A stretch of 64,000 bases of DNA from CAVUCH01 sp963697705 (GTDB lineage Bacteria; Acidobacteriota; Vicinamibacteria; Vicinamibacterales; JAENWD01): contig CAVOPA010000005.1 in the NCBI GenBank assembly GCA_963697705.1, positions 3,602-67,601 on the forward strand, written 5' to 3'. Numbering within the stretch: position 1 is the first letter of the stretch; every line of letters starts with the position of its first letter. This document shows, in pieces, positions 39,064-49,265 of the stretch. The notes below the pieces were generated by a model. That model did no database searches. It was not told the origin of the DNA and saw nothing but the letters and a program-made list of their open reading frames with translations. Made by a program: the position numbers and the translations under genes.

Positions 39064-39201
39064 CTTCCGAACGCCAGGCGTAGTCATCCCGGAAGGGTGC
39101 GCGAGGGCCGAATTTCGAACAGGAACATGAGGCGAATCGGGCACACGCCCGGCCTCCGGGGCGAAGCCCGGGGATCTCAGTCCGGGACACGCGCATATGA
39201 C

Positions 39202-39230
39202 CTGACAATCAGTACAGGGCACGTCATAAT
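39202..39230 (+). promoter_or_regulatory. sigma70-like promoter of the kinase/PD40 gene
   Basis: CTGACA (39202-39207) and CATAAT (39225-39230) have a 17-base spacer. Transcription would start near 39237, only about 11 bases before the ATG at 39248, so the transcript would be nearly leaderless. No Shine-Dalgarno sequence is visible. Confidence 0.55.
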
Positions 39231-39247
39231 GCGCGGCACCAAGACCC

Positions 39248-41956
39248 ATGCCCTTGCAGGCCGGTACGCGTCTGGGCCCGTACGAAGTCCTCTCCCTCAT
39301 CGGTGCCGGGGGCATGGGCGAGGTGTATCGGGCCCGCGACACGCGCCTGGGCCGTGAAGTGGCGATCAAGGTCCTACCGGCTGACCGCGTGGCCGACGCA
39401 GACCGGCGTCGGCGCTTTGTCCAAGAGGCGCAAGCGGCGTCCGCCCTCAACCACCCGCACATCATCACGATCTACGAGATCGAGTCGGCCGACGGGAACG
39501 ACTTCATCGTGATGGAGTACGTCCGCGGCAAGAGCCTGGATGCGCTCATTCCACGGCAGGGAATGCGCATCAACGAGGCGCTTCGGATTGCGATCGCCGT
39601 TGCGGACGCCCTCGTCACCGCGCACGCGCGCGGCATCGTCCACCGCGACCTCAAGCCGGCAAACGTGATCGTCGGCACGGATGGCACGGTCAAGGTGCTC
39701 GATTTCGGGCTTGCCAAGCTGCTTGGCGCGCCCGACACGCCCGACGAGGACTCGCCCACGTTCACGAGCCATGCACTCGTGAGCGCCCCGGGGACGATCG
39801 CAGGCACCGCCGCCTACATGGCGCCGGAGCAAGCGACGGGCGGGACCGTTGACGCACGGACCGACATCTTCAGCTTCGGCGCGATGCTCTACGAGATGGT
39901 GACGGGATCGCGCGCGTTTCCTGGGGCGTCCACCGCCGATACGCTGAACGCCGTGATCCGCGCGCAACCCACACCTCCGAGCGCGGTCGCCGCGGCGATC
40001 CAGGGCGACCTCGAGAAAGTGATTCTCCGGTGTCTCCGCAAAGATCCGCCGCGGCGGTACCAGCACATCGACGACGTGAAGGTGGCGCTGGAGGATGTCA
40101 AGGAGGAGTCGGAGTCGGGCGTGACGGCGCCTGCCTCGGTCGTGCGCACCCATCGTCGCGGACCGATCGCGGCGCTGGTTGCGGCTGCGCTCGTGATCGT
40201 GGGCGCAACGGCATGGCTGCTGCTGCCGTTGCACCGTCGCCCGCAGGCGCCGGCGCCGATGCGTCCTGTGGCGCTCACGTCGTTGACGGGTTGGGAGTTC
40301 TATCCCACCTTCTCGCCTGATGGCGAGCAGGTGGCGTTCTCCTGGAACGGGACGAAGCAGGACAACTGGGACGTGTACGTGACACTCGTGGGGTCCTCGG
40401 ACGTACGTCGGCTCACGAGTGATCGGGGCGAAGATGCCAGGCCGACGTGGTCGCCCGACGGGCGCCAGATCGCGTTCGTCCGGCAGCGAGCCGACGATTC
40501 CACCATTCACCTGGTCTCGCCCCTCGGCGGTGCGGAACGACGATTAGGCGACTTCAAAGGCGCCGATTCACTGGACTGGTCACCGGATGGGAAGTGGCTG
40601 GCGGCCGGGAACTCCGGACACCTGAACTTCGGCCTCTGGGCCCTGTTGCCGCGCCCCGGTGGCACGGGACCGCGAGGCATTTACCTGGTGTCCGTCGAAG
40701 GCGGCGCCGCGCGGCCACTGATTGTCTCGAAGTCGAACCGTGTCGATTCGAAGCCGGCCTTTTCGCCCGACGGCCAGCGCCTCGCGTATGTCTCCTGCGA
40801 CTCTTCCGATGTGGGCCTGGCAGGGATGCGGGATTGCGATGTGGCTCTGGTCGAACTCGATATATCGCGCGCCACGGCGCAGCCTCCCCGCCGGCTGACG
40901 ACGCAGCGGTACGAGCTACATCCCTTCCCTGACATGGACGCGAGACGGCAGCGCCATCATCTACGATGCCGTCGGGCAGAACGTTCATTTCCGGCTTGTG
41001 GCGCGTGACTATCGACGGCAATCGCGCGCCCGAGCGCATCGAGGGCGCCGGCGAGTCGCCACCGCGCCAGCCCTCGCCCGGTCGCGCGATCGGCTCGCGT
41101 TCACACACATGTCGCTCGACGAGGACATCTATCGATTCCAAGCAGACGGTTCTGTACAGCTGGTGACAGGATCGAGCTTTACGGACGAGGATGCACGCTT
41201 ATCGCCTGACGGCCGCCGACTCGCGTTTACTTCCGCGCGGGCGGGCGGCAAGATCGACGAGATCTGGATTGCTGACGCTGACGGATCGAATCCGCAGCAA
41301 CTCACCAACGGTCCCGGAGTGGTCAGGGGTCGCCGTCCTGGTCGCCCGACGGGCGGCGCATTGCCTTTGACGCGCGGGTCCGGGTGAGGACTCCCATATC
41401 ACACCTGTGGATGATTGATGCCGATGGCGGCGCCCCGCGTCGGCTCACGGCCGAAGCGGGCGACCAGGTCGTGCCTACGTGGTCGCACGACGGGCGATGG
41501 ATCTACTACTCCTGGTGGCAGGCGGACACACGCGACATCTGGCGAATGCCCGCCGATGGCGGCGTCCCAGAGCGGCTGACCCACGGGGCGGGCGGCGCAT
41601 TCGCGTGCGAGTCGGCGGACGGCAAGAGCCTGTTGTTCCAACCGAAGGACGCCGATTCGCCCCTGATGACCATGGCGCTGATGGGCGGTGACGCGCGGCA
41701 ACTGATTCCGTGCGTGAAGAACAGCGCGTTTGGCGTCGGGTCGCGGGGCGTCTACTACGTGCCTTGCGATTCCACCGTCGACCCGCCGCTGTATGTGCTC
41801 GATCCGAAGACCGGTCGAAGCGTGCGCCTCGGCACCCTGGACGGCCTCAGGGAGCGCCCCCTGGGCCTCAGTGTGTCGCCCGACGGCAAGACAATCATGT
41901 ACCCGAGGCAAGTGCTCTCACGCGCCGACCTGATGCTGATCGAGAACTTCCGGTGA
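39248..41956 (+). pseudogene. Ser/Thr protein kinase with PD40 propeller, frameshifted
   Basis: The kinase domain is complete: glycine loop GAGGMGEVY at ~19-27, Lys41 in AIKVLP, VHRDLKPAN (His132-Asp134), LDFGLAK (Asp152) and APEQATGG. A membrane helix follows at ~310-330 (ALVAAALVIVGATAWLLLP), then PD40 blades (TFSPDGEQVAFSWNG, TWSPDGRQIAFVRQ, AFSPDGQRLAYVS). The frame is lost near 40935, 40990, 41075 and 41335, ending correctly in ADLMLIENFR. As written, a translated product would stop at 41006-41008 with the kinase and half the propeller (586 residues). Such proteins are membrane-anchored kinases with an extracytoplasmic sensor. Convergent with the intact kinase gene at 42111. Confidence 0.87.
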
Positions 41957-42110
41957 GTTGATCGCGATGGCTCACGTTGGCACTGCACACCGGGATGCGT
42001 CGCAGCGAGCTTATGCGTCACCTCGCCACGTCTGCGATCGCCTGTGAGAGCACGAGACGAACAACCCCACGATGAAGATCCCGTCGGTCGCGCGGGTAAT
42101 CACCTGCTGC

Positions 42111-44996
42111 TCATCTTCGCAAGGTAGCCGGTAAGTTCAGCACGACGCTGATCGCTTCCGCCTGCGGCCTGGCCGATCGGCTGATGAGGAACTTCGTCGC
42201 ATCGCGAGACACCGCGTAATGCCTCGCGACGGCCTGCGCCTCGGTCGAGTTGACGCGCGTGGTGAATAACGCCTTGGGCGGACTCAGTTCGACAGTAGAC
42301 GGGGTACTCCGGACGGACACCGCCATCAGCGTCTGATCGGGCGCCAGATAGAACAGCTCCTTCCCATCGCGGCTCCACTGCGGTTCCAATCCCCCGTTGG
42401 CAGACACCTGCCGCCGCAGGCCAGGACCGGGGAACGCCTGGAGGTAGACCTGGTAGAGCGCGGATTCGTTCGACACATATGCCAGCCAATGACCGTCCGG
42501 CGAAAGGGTGCCGTAGCCTTCGTCAGCAGCCGTGGCGACGACCGGTACAGCTGCGGCGCCTGGCGGGTCGAGTGGCAACACCCAGACGTCACCGCCGGTG
42601 CGCGGCTGCCTGCCGTTGAAAACGAGCCGGCGTCCATCGGACGACCAGCCGGTCGGACCCTTGGGAAAGGGCGTCTTCAGCAGCAGCCGCTCGGTGCCGG
42701 AGCCATCGGCGCTGAGCTCGTACAGATTCGGCGGCACCTCGCGAAGGGAGTTGAAGGCGATGCGAGACCCGTCCGCGGACCAGAGCGGAAACATGTCGTG
42801 CGACGGATTGAACGTCAGGCGAGATGGCTCACCACGGGCAAAATCGAACCGCCACAAATCGATGCCGCCCGTGCGCGGGTCGGCACGGTCGTAGACCACG
42901 CTGCGATCGTCGGGCGACAGCGACAGGCTGTTGAAGAATCCCGTTGGACCCGGGCGACCGACCTCCCGCCCGTCTCGATCGAACCACGTGAGCTGCGATT
43001 GGCCGACGGCACCGGCGAAGAAGACCAGCGTCCCGTTGTCAGAGACAGACAGAAGCGCGCGAGAGATCAGCGGATTCAACGCGGCCGAGCGCGCGACCGG
43101 AATCGGATCGCCACGGATTTCCAACGCCTGCTCGTCGAACTGCTGTGCGACGAGCGCGCCCTCTTGCCAGAACACGATATAGCCAGGCCGCGCGTACACG
43201 GCGTTCGATCGCGCGGCGACCACGCGCTTCGTCTGGGTCGAGTCCAGCGAGCCGACGATGATTGCGGCAGTCTCCGGATTGCTCGACGCAGGCGTGTAGA
43301 GGAGAAAGTGACGGCCGTCGGGCAAGAACGACGGATACCAGGTGCCCAGCGGCAGTCCGGTTGCACGCGTCGGATTCACCGGCACCGCGGCGCCGCCGGC
43401 GGCGGAGACTCTGAACGGACCGGCGGGCGGGCTCGGCACGAAGACGATGACGCCCTCACGATTCCAGGTCCCGCCGCGTGCGCCACCGGCGTCGGCGAGG
43501 CTGCGCACCCGGCCGCTGGCGAGGTCAATCGTCTTCAGTCTGCCCTGGGCAAAGAATCCGATGGCTCGATTGTCCGGTGACCAGAAGGGCATTGCCGCCC
43601 CGTCGGAGTCCGGGAGCGGCCGTGCTCCTTCCGATGAGTCGAGTGCCTGCACGTAGAGGAGGCGGGTCGCCTTCGCGTCGTTCGCCACGAACGCGAGATG
43701 CAGGCCGTCAGGCGACACCGCCGGCGCGTCTTCGGTGGCCAGCGTCGTGCCAGCCGGCGGCACGACGGAGAGAAAATGCCGAGGCAGTTCGCGCTCCGCC
43801 GCATGCCTGGGAGCCATGATCCACACGGCCGCCGCCACGCTCACAGCGAATAGAGCGATCAACCACGGCGCCCAGCGTTGGAGACCGCGGCTCGGTGCGA
43901 CGGTCGCGTCAGCGCCCAGGGTCCGATCCTGATCGATCCACTTCAGTTGCAGCAGCACGTCATGCATGCTGGCCCAGCGCTCGTCGCGATCCTTGATCAG
44001 GCACGTACGGACGATGCGATCGAGCACGCGGGAGGCGAGCGGCTGAAGGGCGATGACGGAAGGCGGCTCGGACGACATGATCGCCGAGATGACGCTCGCC
44101 TGGCTGTCGCCGGCGAAGGCGCGAGCCCCTGTCAGCATCTCGTAGAGGACCGCACCGAACGCGAAGATGTCGGCCCGCTGATCGGCCTCCTTCCCTTCCA
44201 GCTGCTCCGGCGACATGTATTGGAGGGTACCGACGATCGTGCCGCGCGCCGTCAGCGGATCGACTGCACGCGTCTCGCTCGTGCCGGACATGACGATCGA
44301 GTCGGGCCGAAGCTTGGCGAGACCGAAGTCCAGCAGCTTCACGCCGCCCTTGGTCAACATGATGTTGCCCGGCTTGAGATCGCGATGGACAATGCCGTGG
44401 GAGTGCGCCTTGTCGAGCGCGTCGGCGACTTCGATGGCGTACGAAAGGGCCTGCGCGACCGGGATGGCACCGGCCGCAAGCCTGGCCGACAGGGTCTCGC
44501 CCTGGACGTACTCCATGACCAGGAAGTCGATGCCGTCCTGGTGGCCAATGTCGTGAAGCGTACAGATACGGGCGTGGGTGAGCGCCGAGATGGCGCGCGC
44601 CTCGCGCTCGAATCGCTGCCGCCGCTGCGGATCCGCGGCCACCTGCGCCGGCAGCACCTTCAACGCGACCGTCCGACCCAACCGCGTATCGCGAGCGCGA
44701 TACACCTCACCCATGCCGCCGGCGCCAATCAGCGCCTCGATTTCAAACGCGCCCAGCCGCATCCCGGGTGTCAGTGTCGGCACCGGTGTCGGCGACGCCA
44801 ACGGCTGTTGGAGATGTCGAGTCGAGAGGAAATCGCCGGCATCTTCATGTGCGGCGAGCAATGACTCCACTTCCTCGCGGAGCGCTCGGTCGTCCCGGCA
44901 CGCGGCGTCGAGGAAGGCTTGACGCTCGCTTGTCGGCCGCGCCAGCGCGGCGTCGAAGATGGCGAACGCGCTGTCCGACCCATTGGCCGCCATCAC
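42111..44996 (-). CDS. Ser/Thr protein kinase with PD40 propeller, intact
   Basis: 961 residues. An N-terminal ~70-residue helical segment (FAIFDAALARPTSERQAFLDAAC) is typical of kinases encoded beside ECF sigma factors. The kinase domain shows GAGGMGEVY (91-99), Lys113, HRDLKPGN (from His204), DFG (223-225) and SPEQLEGKEADQR. A membrane helix lies at ~376-395 (WLIALFAVSVAAAVWIMAP). The outer half is a PD40/TolB propeller (AVSPDGLHLAFVAND, FWSPDNRAIGFF, LSPDDRSVVYDR, LWSADGSRIAFNS, TLSPDGHWLAYVS). Its ATG overlaps the stop of the sigma factor gene by four bases (ATGA), so they are translated together. It is the only PD40 gene in the window without a frameshift. Confidence 0.93.
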   Translation of the reverse strand: MMAANGSDSAFAIFDAALARPTSERQAFLDAACRDDRALREEVESLLAAHEDAGDFLSTRHLQQPLASPTPVPTLTPGMRLGAFEIEALIGAGGMGEVYRARDTRLGRTVALKVLPAQVAADPQRRQRFEREARAISALTHARICTLHDIGHQDGIDFLVMEYVQGETLSARLAAGAIPVAQALSYAIEVADALDKAHSHGIVHRDLKPGNIMLTKGGVKLLDFGLAKLRPDSIVMSGTSETRAVDPLTARGTIVGTLQYMSPEQLEGKEADQRADIFAFGAVLYEMLTGARAFAGDSQASVISAIMSSEPPSVIALQPLASRVLDRIVRTCLIKDRDERWASMHDVLLQLKWIDQDRTLGADATVAPSRGLQRWAPWLIALFAVSVAAAVWIMAPRHAAERELPRHFLSVVPPAGTTLATEDAPAVSPDGLHLAFVANDAKATRLLYVQALDSSEGARPLPDSDGAAMPFWSPDNRAIGFFAQGRLKTIDLASGRVRSLADAGGARGGTWNREGVIVFVPSPPAGPFRVSAAGGAAVPVNPTRATGLPLGTWYPSFLPDGRHFLLYTPASSNPETAAIIVGSLDSTQTKRVVAARSNAVYARPGYIVFWQEGALVAQQFDEQALEIRGDPIPVARSAALNPLISRALLSVSDNGTLVFFAGAVGQSQLTWFDRDGREVGRPGPTGFFNSLSLSPDDRSVVYDRADPRTGGIDLWRFDFARGEPSRLTFNPSHDMFPLWSADGSRIAFNSLREVPPNLYELSADGSGTERLLLKTPFPKGPTGWSSDGRRLVFNGRQPRTGGDVWVLPLDPPGAAAVPVVATAADEGYGTLSPDGHWLAYVSNESALYQVYLQAFPGPGLRRQVSANGGLEPQWSRDGKELFYLAPDQTLMAVSVRSTPSTVELSPPKALFTTRVNSTEAQAVARHYAVSRDATKFLISRSARPQAEAISVVLNLPATLRR

Positions 44997-45619
44997 CCAC
45001 GACTCGACTGTGGTGCCGACCGCACCGTACTGCGTGCCGCGCCGCCGATGATCGGCCGGAGCTCGCGGAACAGCCAGGCACGGGCGCGCGTCCAGTCACG
45101 TTTGATGGTTGCCGGCGACAACCCCAGCGCTTCTGCGGACTCCTCGACCGTCAGACCGCCGAAGAACCGCACGGTCACGAGGTCGGCAAGGCGAGGCGCC
45201 ACGACTGCGAGCCGCGTCAGCGCCCCGTCCAGGTCGAGCAGCTCGATGTCGCGCGGCCCCACCTGCGCCACATCATCAGCAAGCGTCACGCGGCACCCCG
45301 AAGCGCCGCGCTTGGCGGCCGCCCTGCCTCGCGCGTGATCGACCAGGATCTGGCGCATGAGTCTGGCGGCAATCGCGTAAAACTGGGCGCGGTTCTGCCA
45401 GCGAACGCGTTTCAGATCGACCAACCGCAGATAGGCCTCATGCACGAGCGCCGTCGGTGTCAGCGTGTGGTCAGGACGTTCTGCCCGCAATCGGCGATGG
45501 GCGACGCGTTTCAGGTCGTCGTATACCGCCGAGATCAGGCGCCCGTCGACGGTTTCGTCGCCCCGTCCCCAGGCGACCAGGAGCCCCGTCACGTCATCGG
45601 CGGCCCGCTTCACTTCCAT
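44993..45619 (-). CDS. ECF-family RNA polymerase sigma factor
   Basis: 208 residues. Region 2 covers about 28-100 (ISAVYDDLKRVAHRRLR, TALVHEAYLRLVDL, FYAIAARLMRQILVDHARGR) and region 4 about 130-195 (LADLVTVRFFGGLTVEESAEALGLSPATI, then KRDWTRARAWLFREL). This is the acidobacterial/planctomycete ECF type that lies next to Ser/Thr kinases and is thought to be controlled by phosphorylation instead of an anti-sigma factor. The overlap with the kinase gene supports such a link. Its target promoters cannot be seen here. Confidence 0.93.
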   Translation of the reverse strand: MEVKRAADDVTGLLVAWGRGDETVDGRLISAVYDDLKRVAHRRLRAERPDHTLTPTALVHEAYLRLVDLKRVRWQNRAQFYAIAARLMRQILVDHARGRAAAKRGASGCRVTLADDVAQVGPRDIELLDLDGALTRLAVVAPRLADLVTVRFFGGLTVEESAEALGLSPATIKRDWTRARAWLFRELRPIIGGAARSTVRSAPQSSRG

Positions 45620-45736
45620 GTGGAGGGCGGATTGTACCTGAGTCGCCGGCGGGCATGAGCCGGTTTTTCCGCGGAATCCGCTTCAGGGGTCAAGCGATGG
45701 CGCCCGATTCCGGGACCCTCGCCGAAGGAGCTGACC

Positions 45737-46234
45737 ATGAAGCAAATGACGCGAAGGACGCTGAAGACCGCCCTCCTGCCGGGGGCCGTGATGTGTGCGC
45801 TCCTCTCGCACGGCGCTGCGGCCCACGCCGCGGGCACGGCGGCCAAGCTGGAGGGAACGTGGATCAACCAGGTGAGTCCGTACGATTGCGACTCCGAGCA
45901 ATCGGCCGGGGTGACGTTCTTTTCACTCACGTCGTTCAATGAAGGCGGCACGACGCTGTTCGCTCCCAGCTCGCCGTTCCCCTCTCAACGAACACCGGTC
46001 GTTGGTGCGTGGGAGAAGGTCGGCGACCACACCTACAAGAGCCTCGGCGTCGCCTTCCTGTTCAACGCCCAGGGCTTCTTCGACGGGTCGCAGAAGATCG
46101 CGAATACCTGGCAGCTGAATACCAACGGGGACGAGCTGACCGGGACGACGGTGAGCGAGTGGTTCAACACGTCCGGCGAATTTGTCCGCCGTGTCTGCGC
46201 AACCGTCGTGGGCACGCGGATCCACGTCGAGTAG
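45737..46234 (+). CDS. small secreted protein of unknown family (paralogue of 19421-19918)
   Basis: 165 residues, the same length as its paralogue. AAGGAG lies seven bases before the ATG. A twin-arginine-like or Sec signal (MTRRTLKTALLPGAVMCALLSHGAAAHA) precedes LEGTWINQVSPYDC, EGGTTLF, VAFLFNAQGFFDG, GDELTGTTVSEWFNTSG and VCATVVGTRIHVE. The conserved cysteines could form a disulphide. It is divergent from the ECF sigma-kinase operon. Each of the two paralogues is therefore divergent from a regulatory gene (winged helix there, ECF sigma here), which suggests regulated envelope functions. Confidence 0.87.
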   Translation: MKQMTRRTLKTALLPGAVMCALLSHGAAAHAAGTAAKLEGTWINQVSPYDCDSEQSAGVTFFSLTSFNEGGTTLFAPSSPFPSQRTPVVGAWEKVGDHTYKSLGVAFLFNAQGFFDGSQKIANTWQLNTNGDELTGTTVSEWFNTSGEFVRRVCATVVGTRIHVE

Positions 46235-46336
46235 TCCTTCGATGGCGCGCGAGCGCGACCTCCGAGCGCGCTCGGGATGAGCGCCGCGCGCCAGCTCGCA
46301 GACCGGCGACGTAGCCGCATGCACGTTAACCCCTGT

Positions 46337-46618
46337 ACTCGCTTGATTGAGTACGGTTTGACCGGGTTCCGGGTTCTGAGTTCCAGGTGGGGTTCCTCGT
46401 TCCTCGTTCGTTCCAGGTTCCCGGGGATTCAATGGTTCCGGTTCCTTGGTTTCGAGTTCCAGGTTCGTCGCAGGCTCGATTGGAGCGGCGGCGATATCAG
46501 GAGCCAGGCACTTGGAACCCGGAACCCGTGAACAAGGAACTTGGAACGAACCCGGAACCTGGAACCCAACCTGGAACCCAGAACCCGGAACCCGGAACCG
46601 TACCCAACACAAGTTCCG
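46337..46618. mobile_element. GGTTCC/GGAACC foldback element, copy 2 (most complete)
   Basis: The left end ACTCGCTTGATTGAGTACGG mirrors the right end, which on the opposite strand begins GGAACTTGTGTTGGGTACGG. The left half is built of GGTTCC-type words and the right half of GGAACC-type words (repeat unit about seven bases, e.g. GGAACCC), so the whole can fold into one long hairpin around a conserved core near 46462-46515. It lies between convergent genes: the small secreted protein (ends 46234) and a TonB receptor whose stop is at 46622-46624, four bases past the element end. No coding capacity. Confidence 0.75.
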
Positions 46619-46621
46619 GGT

Positions 46622-49012
46622 TTACGGATGGAATGTGAACTCCGTGCCCCACAGGCGCGGATCGCCAGGCCGCGCCGTGACCGCAGGAAATCCTGCGTTG
46701 GGGAACGATGCGCCGGTCACGTATTCCTGGTTACCGACGTTGCGCACGTACACCGAGAACTCCCATCGCCTGCTGGAAGGCCGGAGACCGGCGCGCAGAT
46801 GCAGCAGCCCGTAGGGCGCCTGCGACTCGATGTCGGTGTTGAATGGCGTGAAGAAGGCCCGACTCTGCCACTGCAGGTCGCCGCGGGCAAACACGTGCCA
46901 GCCTTCTGCCGGCGCGGCCTCGTAGAGAGTCGATGCGCTGCCAGACCACGCTGGCGCGTTGTTCAGTCGATGGCCTGAGGCATCGCCGCGCACGTCGCCC
47001 GGTCCGACGGCATCGTATCGATCGTATTTCGCGTCGAGCCAGGCCAGATGCCCGGCGAGCTGCAACCCGCGCCACGCGGCCGCCGCCGTTTCGATCTCGG
47101 CACCCTTGATCGTGGACGCGGCTGCGTTGCTGATCGCCGTCACGCCGGGTGAGACGAACGTCTGAACCTGTAGATTGCTGTAGTCGTTGTAGAACATCGC
47201 CGCATTGAGACGCACGCGCTCGTGCGCCATCGTTCTCTTGATCCCGATCTCATACGTCCAGGCGAACTCGGGCAAGTACGCGCTGCCGGGCCGGGGTGCT
47301 GTCACGTTGAGCCCGCCGCTCTTGAACCCGCGCGCAGCAGACCCATACAGGAACGTGTCGCGAGAGATGCCCAGCTGTGCGCTGGCCCGCGGCGTCCACG
47401 CGTGGTACGTGACGCTCTCCACGAAATCGTAGAAGGAGCCGGGCACGGCAAGCACGTCGGTGCCGAGGCGGTAGACGCCGCCAGTGTTGTGCACATCTTT
47501 CTGCTCGTCGGAGTAACGAACGCCGGCCGTCACCGAGACACGCCCGGTGATTGCGTATGTCGCCTGTCCGAACAGCGCCCAGGCCCACGTATCGACGGTC
47601 GAGAAGGGGCGCCTTTGGACGCCCGGCCCGAATGTGTGATCTCGACCGGGCCATCGCCGTGCTCGTCGTAAAAGAACGAGCCGGCCAGCCAGGTGAGCTT
47701 CTGGACACGACCGCCGATGTTCAGTTCCTCGGAGATCTGTCGCGCGAAATCCCCGGCCGCCACCGTGACGATGGGCAACTCCGTTCCATCCGGATCGATG
47801 AATATCCGCGAATCAGACTTTCGATAGGCGGTCAGGCTCATCATCGAGATGGTGTCGGTCAGCTGCGCGGTGACTCGCGCGGTGGCTCCCTTTCTGCGTC
47901 ACGTCACCTGACGCCTCGTGGCTGGCACGCACCAACCAGAGACTGGCAGGAATGTCGATGTCGAAGCCGGGCCTCGCCTGTATCGCCTTCGCGTACGGCA
48001 ACGGAGTGCCGTCGAACCGCCCGTAGTCTGCCGACAGCAGCAGTTCGTTTCGCCTGCCAAGAACAACTCGCATCTGCCCGCGCGCCGCCCACGTGTCTTC
48101 GCTGCCCAGTGGATTGTCGGGGTGCTCCAGATCCTTGACATAGCCGTCGTGTGACCCTCGCAGAAACGCAAATCGACCCATGAGCCGATTCGCCGCCAGG
48201 GGGCCGCTGACTGCTCCCTCGACCCGAAGCTTGTCGTCCGCGCCTGCAAGCACGCGCCCCCGGGTTGCCAACGTGTTGGTGGGCTGTCGGCTGACGATGT
48301 TGACCGTGCCGCCGACGGAGTTTCGCCCGTAGAGCGTCCCCTGTGGACCGCGCAGGACTTCGATACGCTCGACATCCATCAACCCGACCGAGACCATGGC
48401 AGGCCGGCCTGCGTAGACGCCGTCAAGGTGGAACGTCGAGCTGGGCTCGACGCCCGCGACGCCGGAGTTCGAGCCGATGCCACGGATGGTCAGGAGTGGG
48501 CTGCCGGTGGGCCCTTCTGACACGGTGAGGGTGGGCACGAATCCGGCGAGCGCTTCGATCTTCTCGACCTGAAGCGCCTCGAGCGTCCTGTCAGGCAGCG
48601 AGGTGACCGCGGTGGGCGTCGACTGAATATCCGTCGGACCGGCCTTCGTGGCCGTCACGCTCACGCGATCCGAGAATGCCGCAACGTCGAGGACCATCTC
48701 GAGGTCCGCCGAATCCTCACCGAGGGTGAGCTCGAGCACCCTTGGCTCGAACCCCTCCAGCGTGGCGGTGACCCTGTAGCTATCGGGCGGGAGGCCATCG
48801 ACCTCGAACCGTCCTGTTGCATCAGTCACGACCAGGCGGGCCGTTGGAAGGGCCGGACCAGTAACGGACACCGAGACACCCATCAGCGTGGCGCCCGTTG
48901 CATCCCGAACGATGCCGGTCATTCGGGGCGTGCCGTGCACCTGCCCACCATCCGCCCGGTGCGACTGGCCGCAGCACATCAAACCCAGCATCACGACAGA
49001 AGCGAGACGCAT
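46622..49012 (-). pseudogene. TonB-dependent receptor (siderophore/cobalamin-type barrel) with carboxypeptidase-regulatory-like domain, frameshifted
   Basis: Start at the ATG at 49012 with a signal sequence (RLASVVMLGLMCCG). A carboxypeptidase-regulatory-like domain (MTGIVRDATGATLMGVSVSVTG) precedes a classic plug (TPTAVTSLPDRTLEALQVE, SPLLTIRGIGSNSG, VERIEVLRGPQGTLYGRNSVGG, VNIVSRQPT) and a barrel with GDPRLWGTEFTF at the end. This plug/barrel arrangement is of the FecA/FyuA-like type, unlike the Oar-like receptors elsewhere in the window. Frameshifts lie near 47890 and 47620; otherwise the ~795-residue protein is well conserved. Its last codon directly abuts foldback element copy 2. Confidence 0.87.
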
Positions 49013-49265
49013 TGCCCCTCCACCGGATCGGCGTGACTGGCGGATCATACGGACTGGCGACTACGGGCTCAATGCTGGCAGGATCCGCGGCCCTCCGTAC
49101 GACTCGGCAACGCCGCGTTGCCGCGCGGTCTGCAGAGTGCGAATGTGCAGTACGTGACGTGCTCCTGAACGGCTGAGCATTTTGCCTCTCTCGGGATTCA
49201 GTCGAACCGAACCTGAATCGCGCGACCTGTCACGACCCGCTCGCGTATGCTGGCGAGTGATTCAT

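Noticed and set aside
46337..46618. CRISPR-like array in the repeated GGAACCC words
   Set aside because: The repeat unit is about seven bases, there are no spacers, and the two halves are inverted copies of each other. No cas gene is present.
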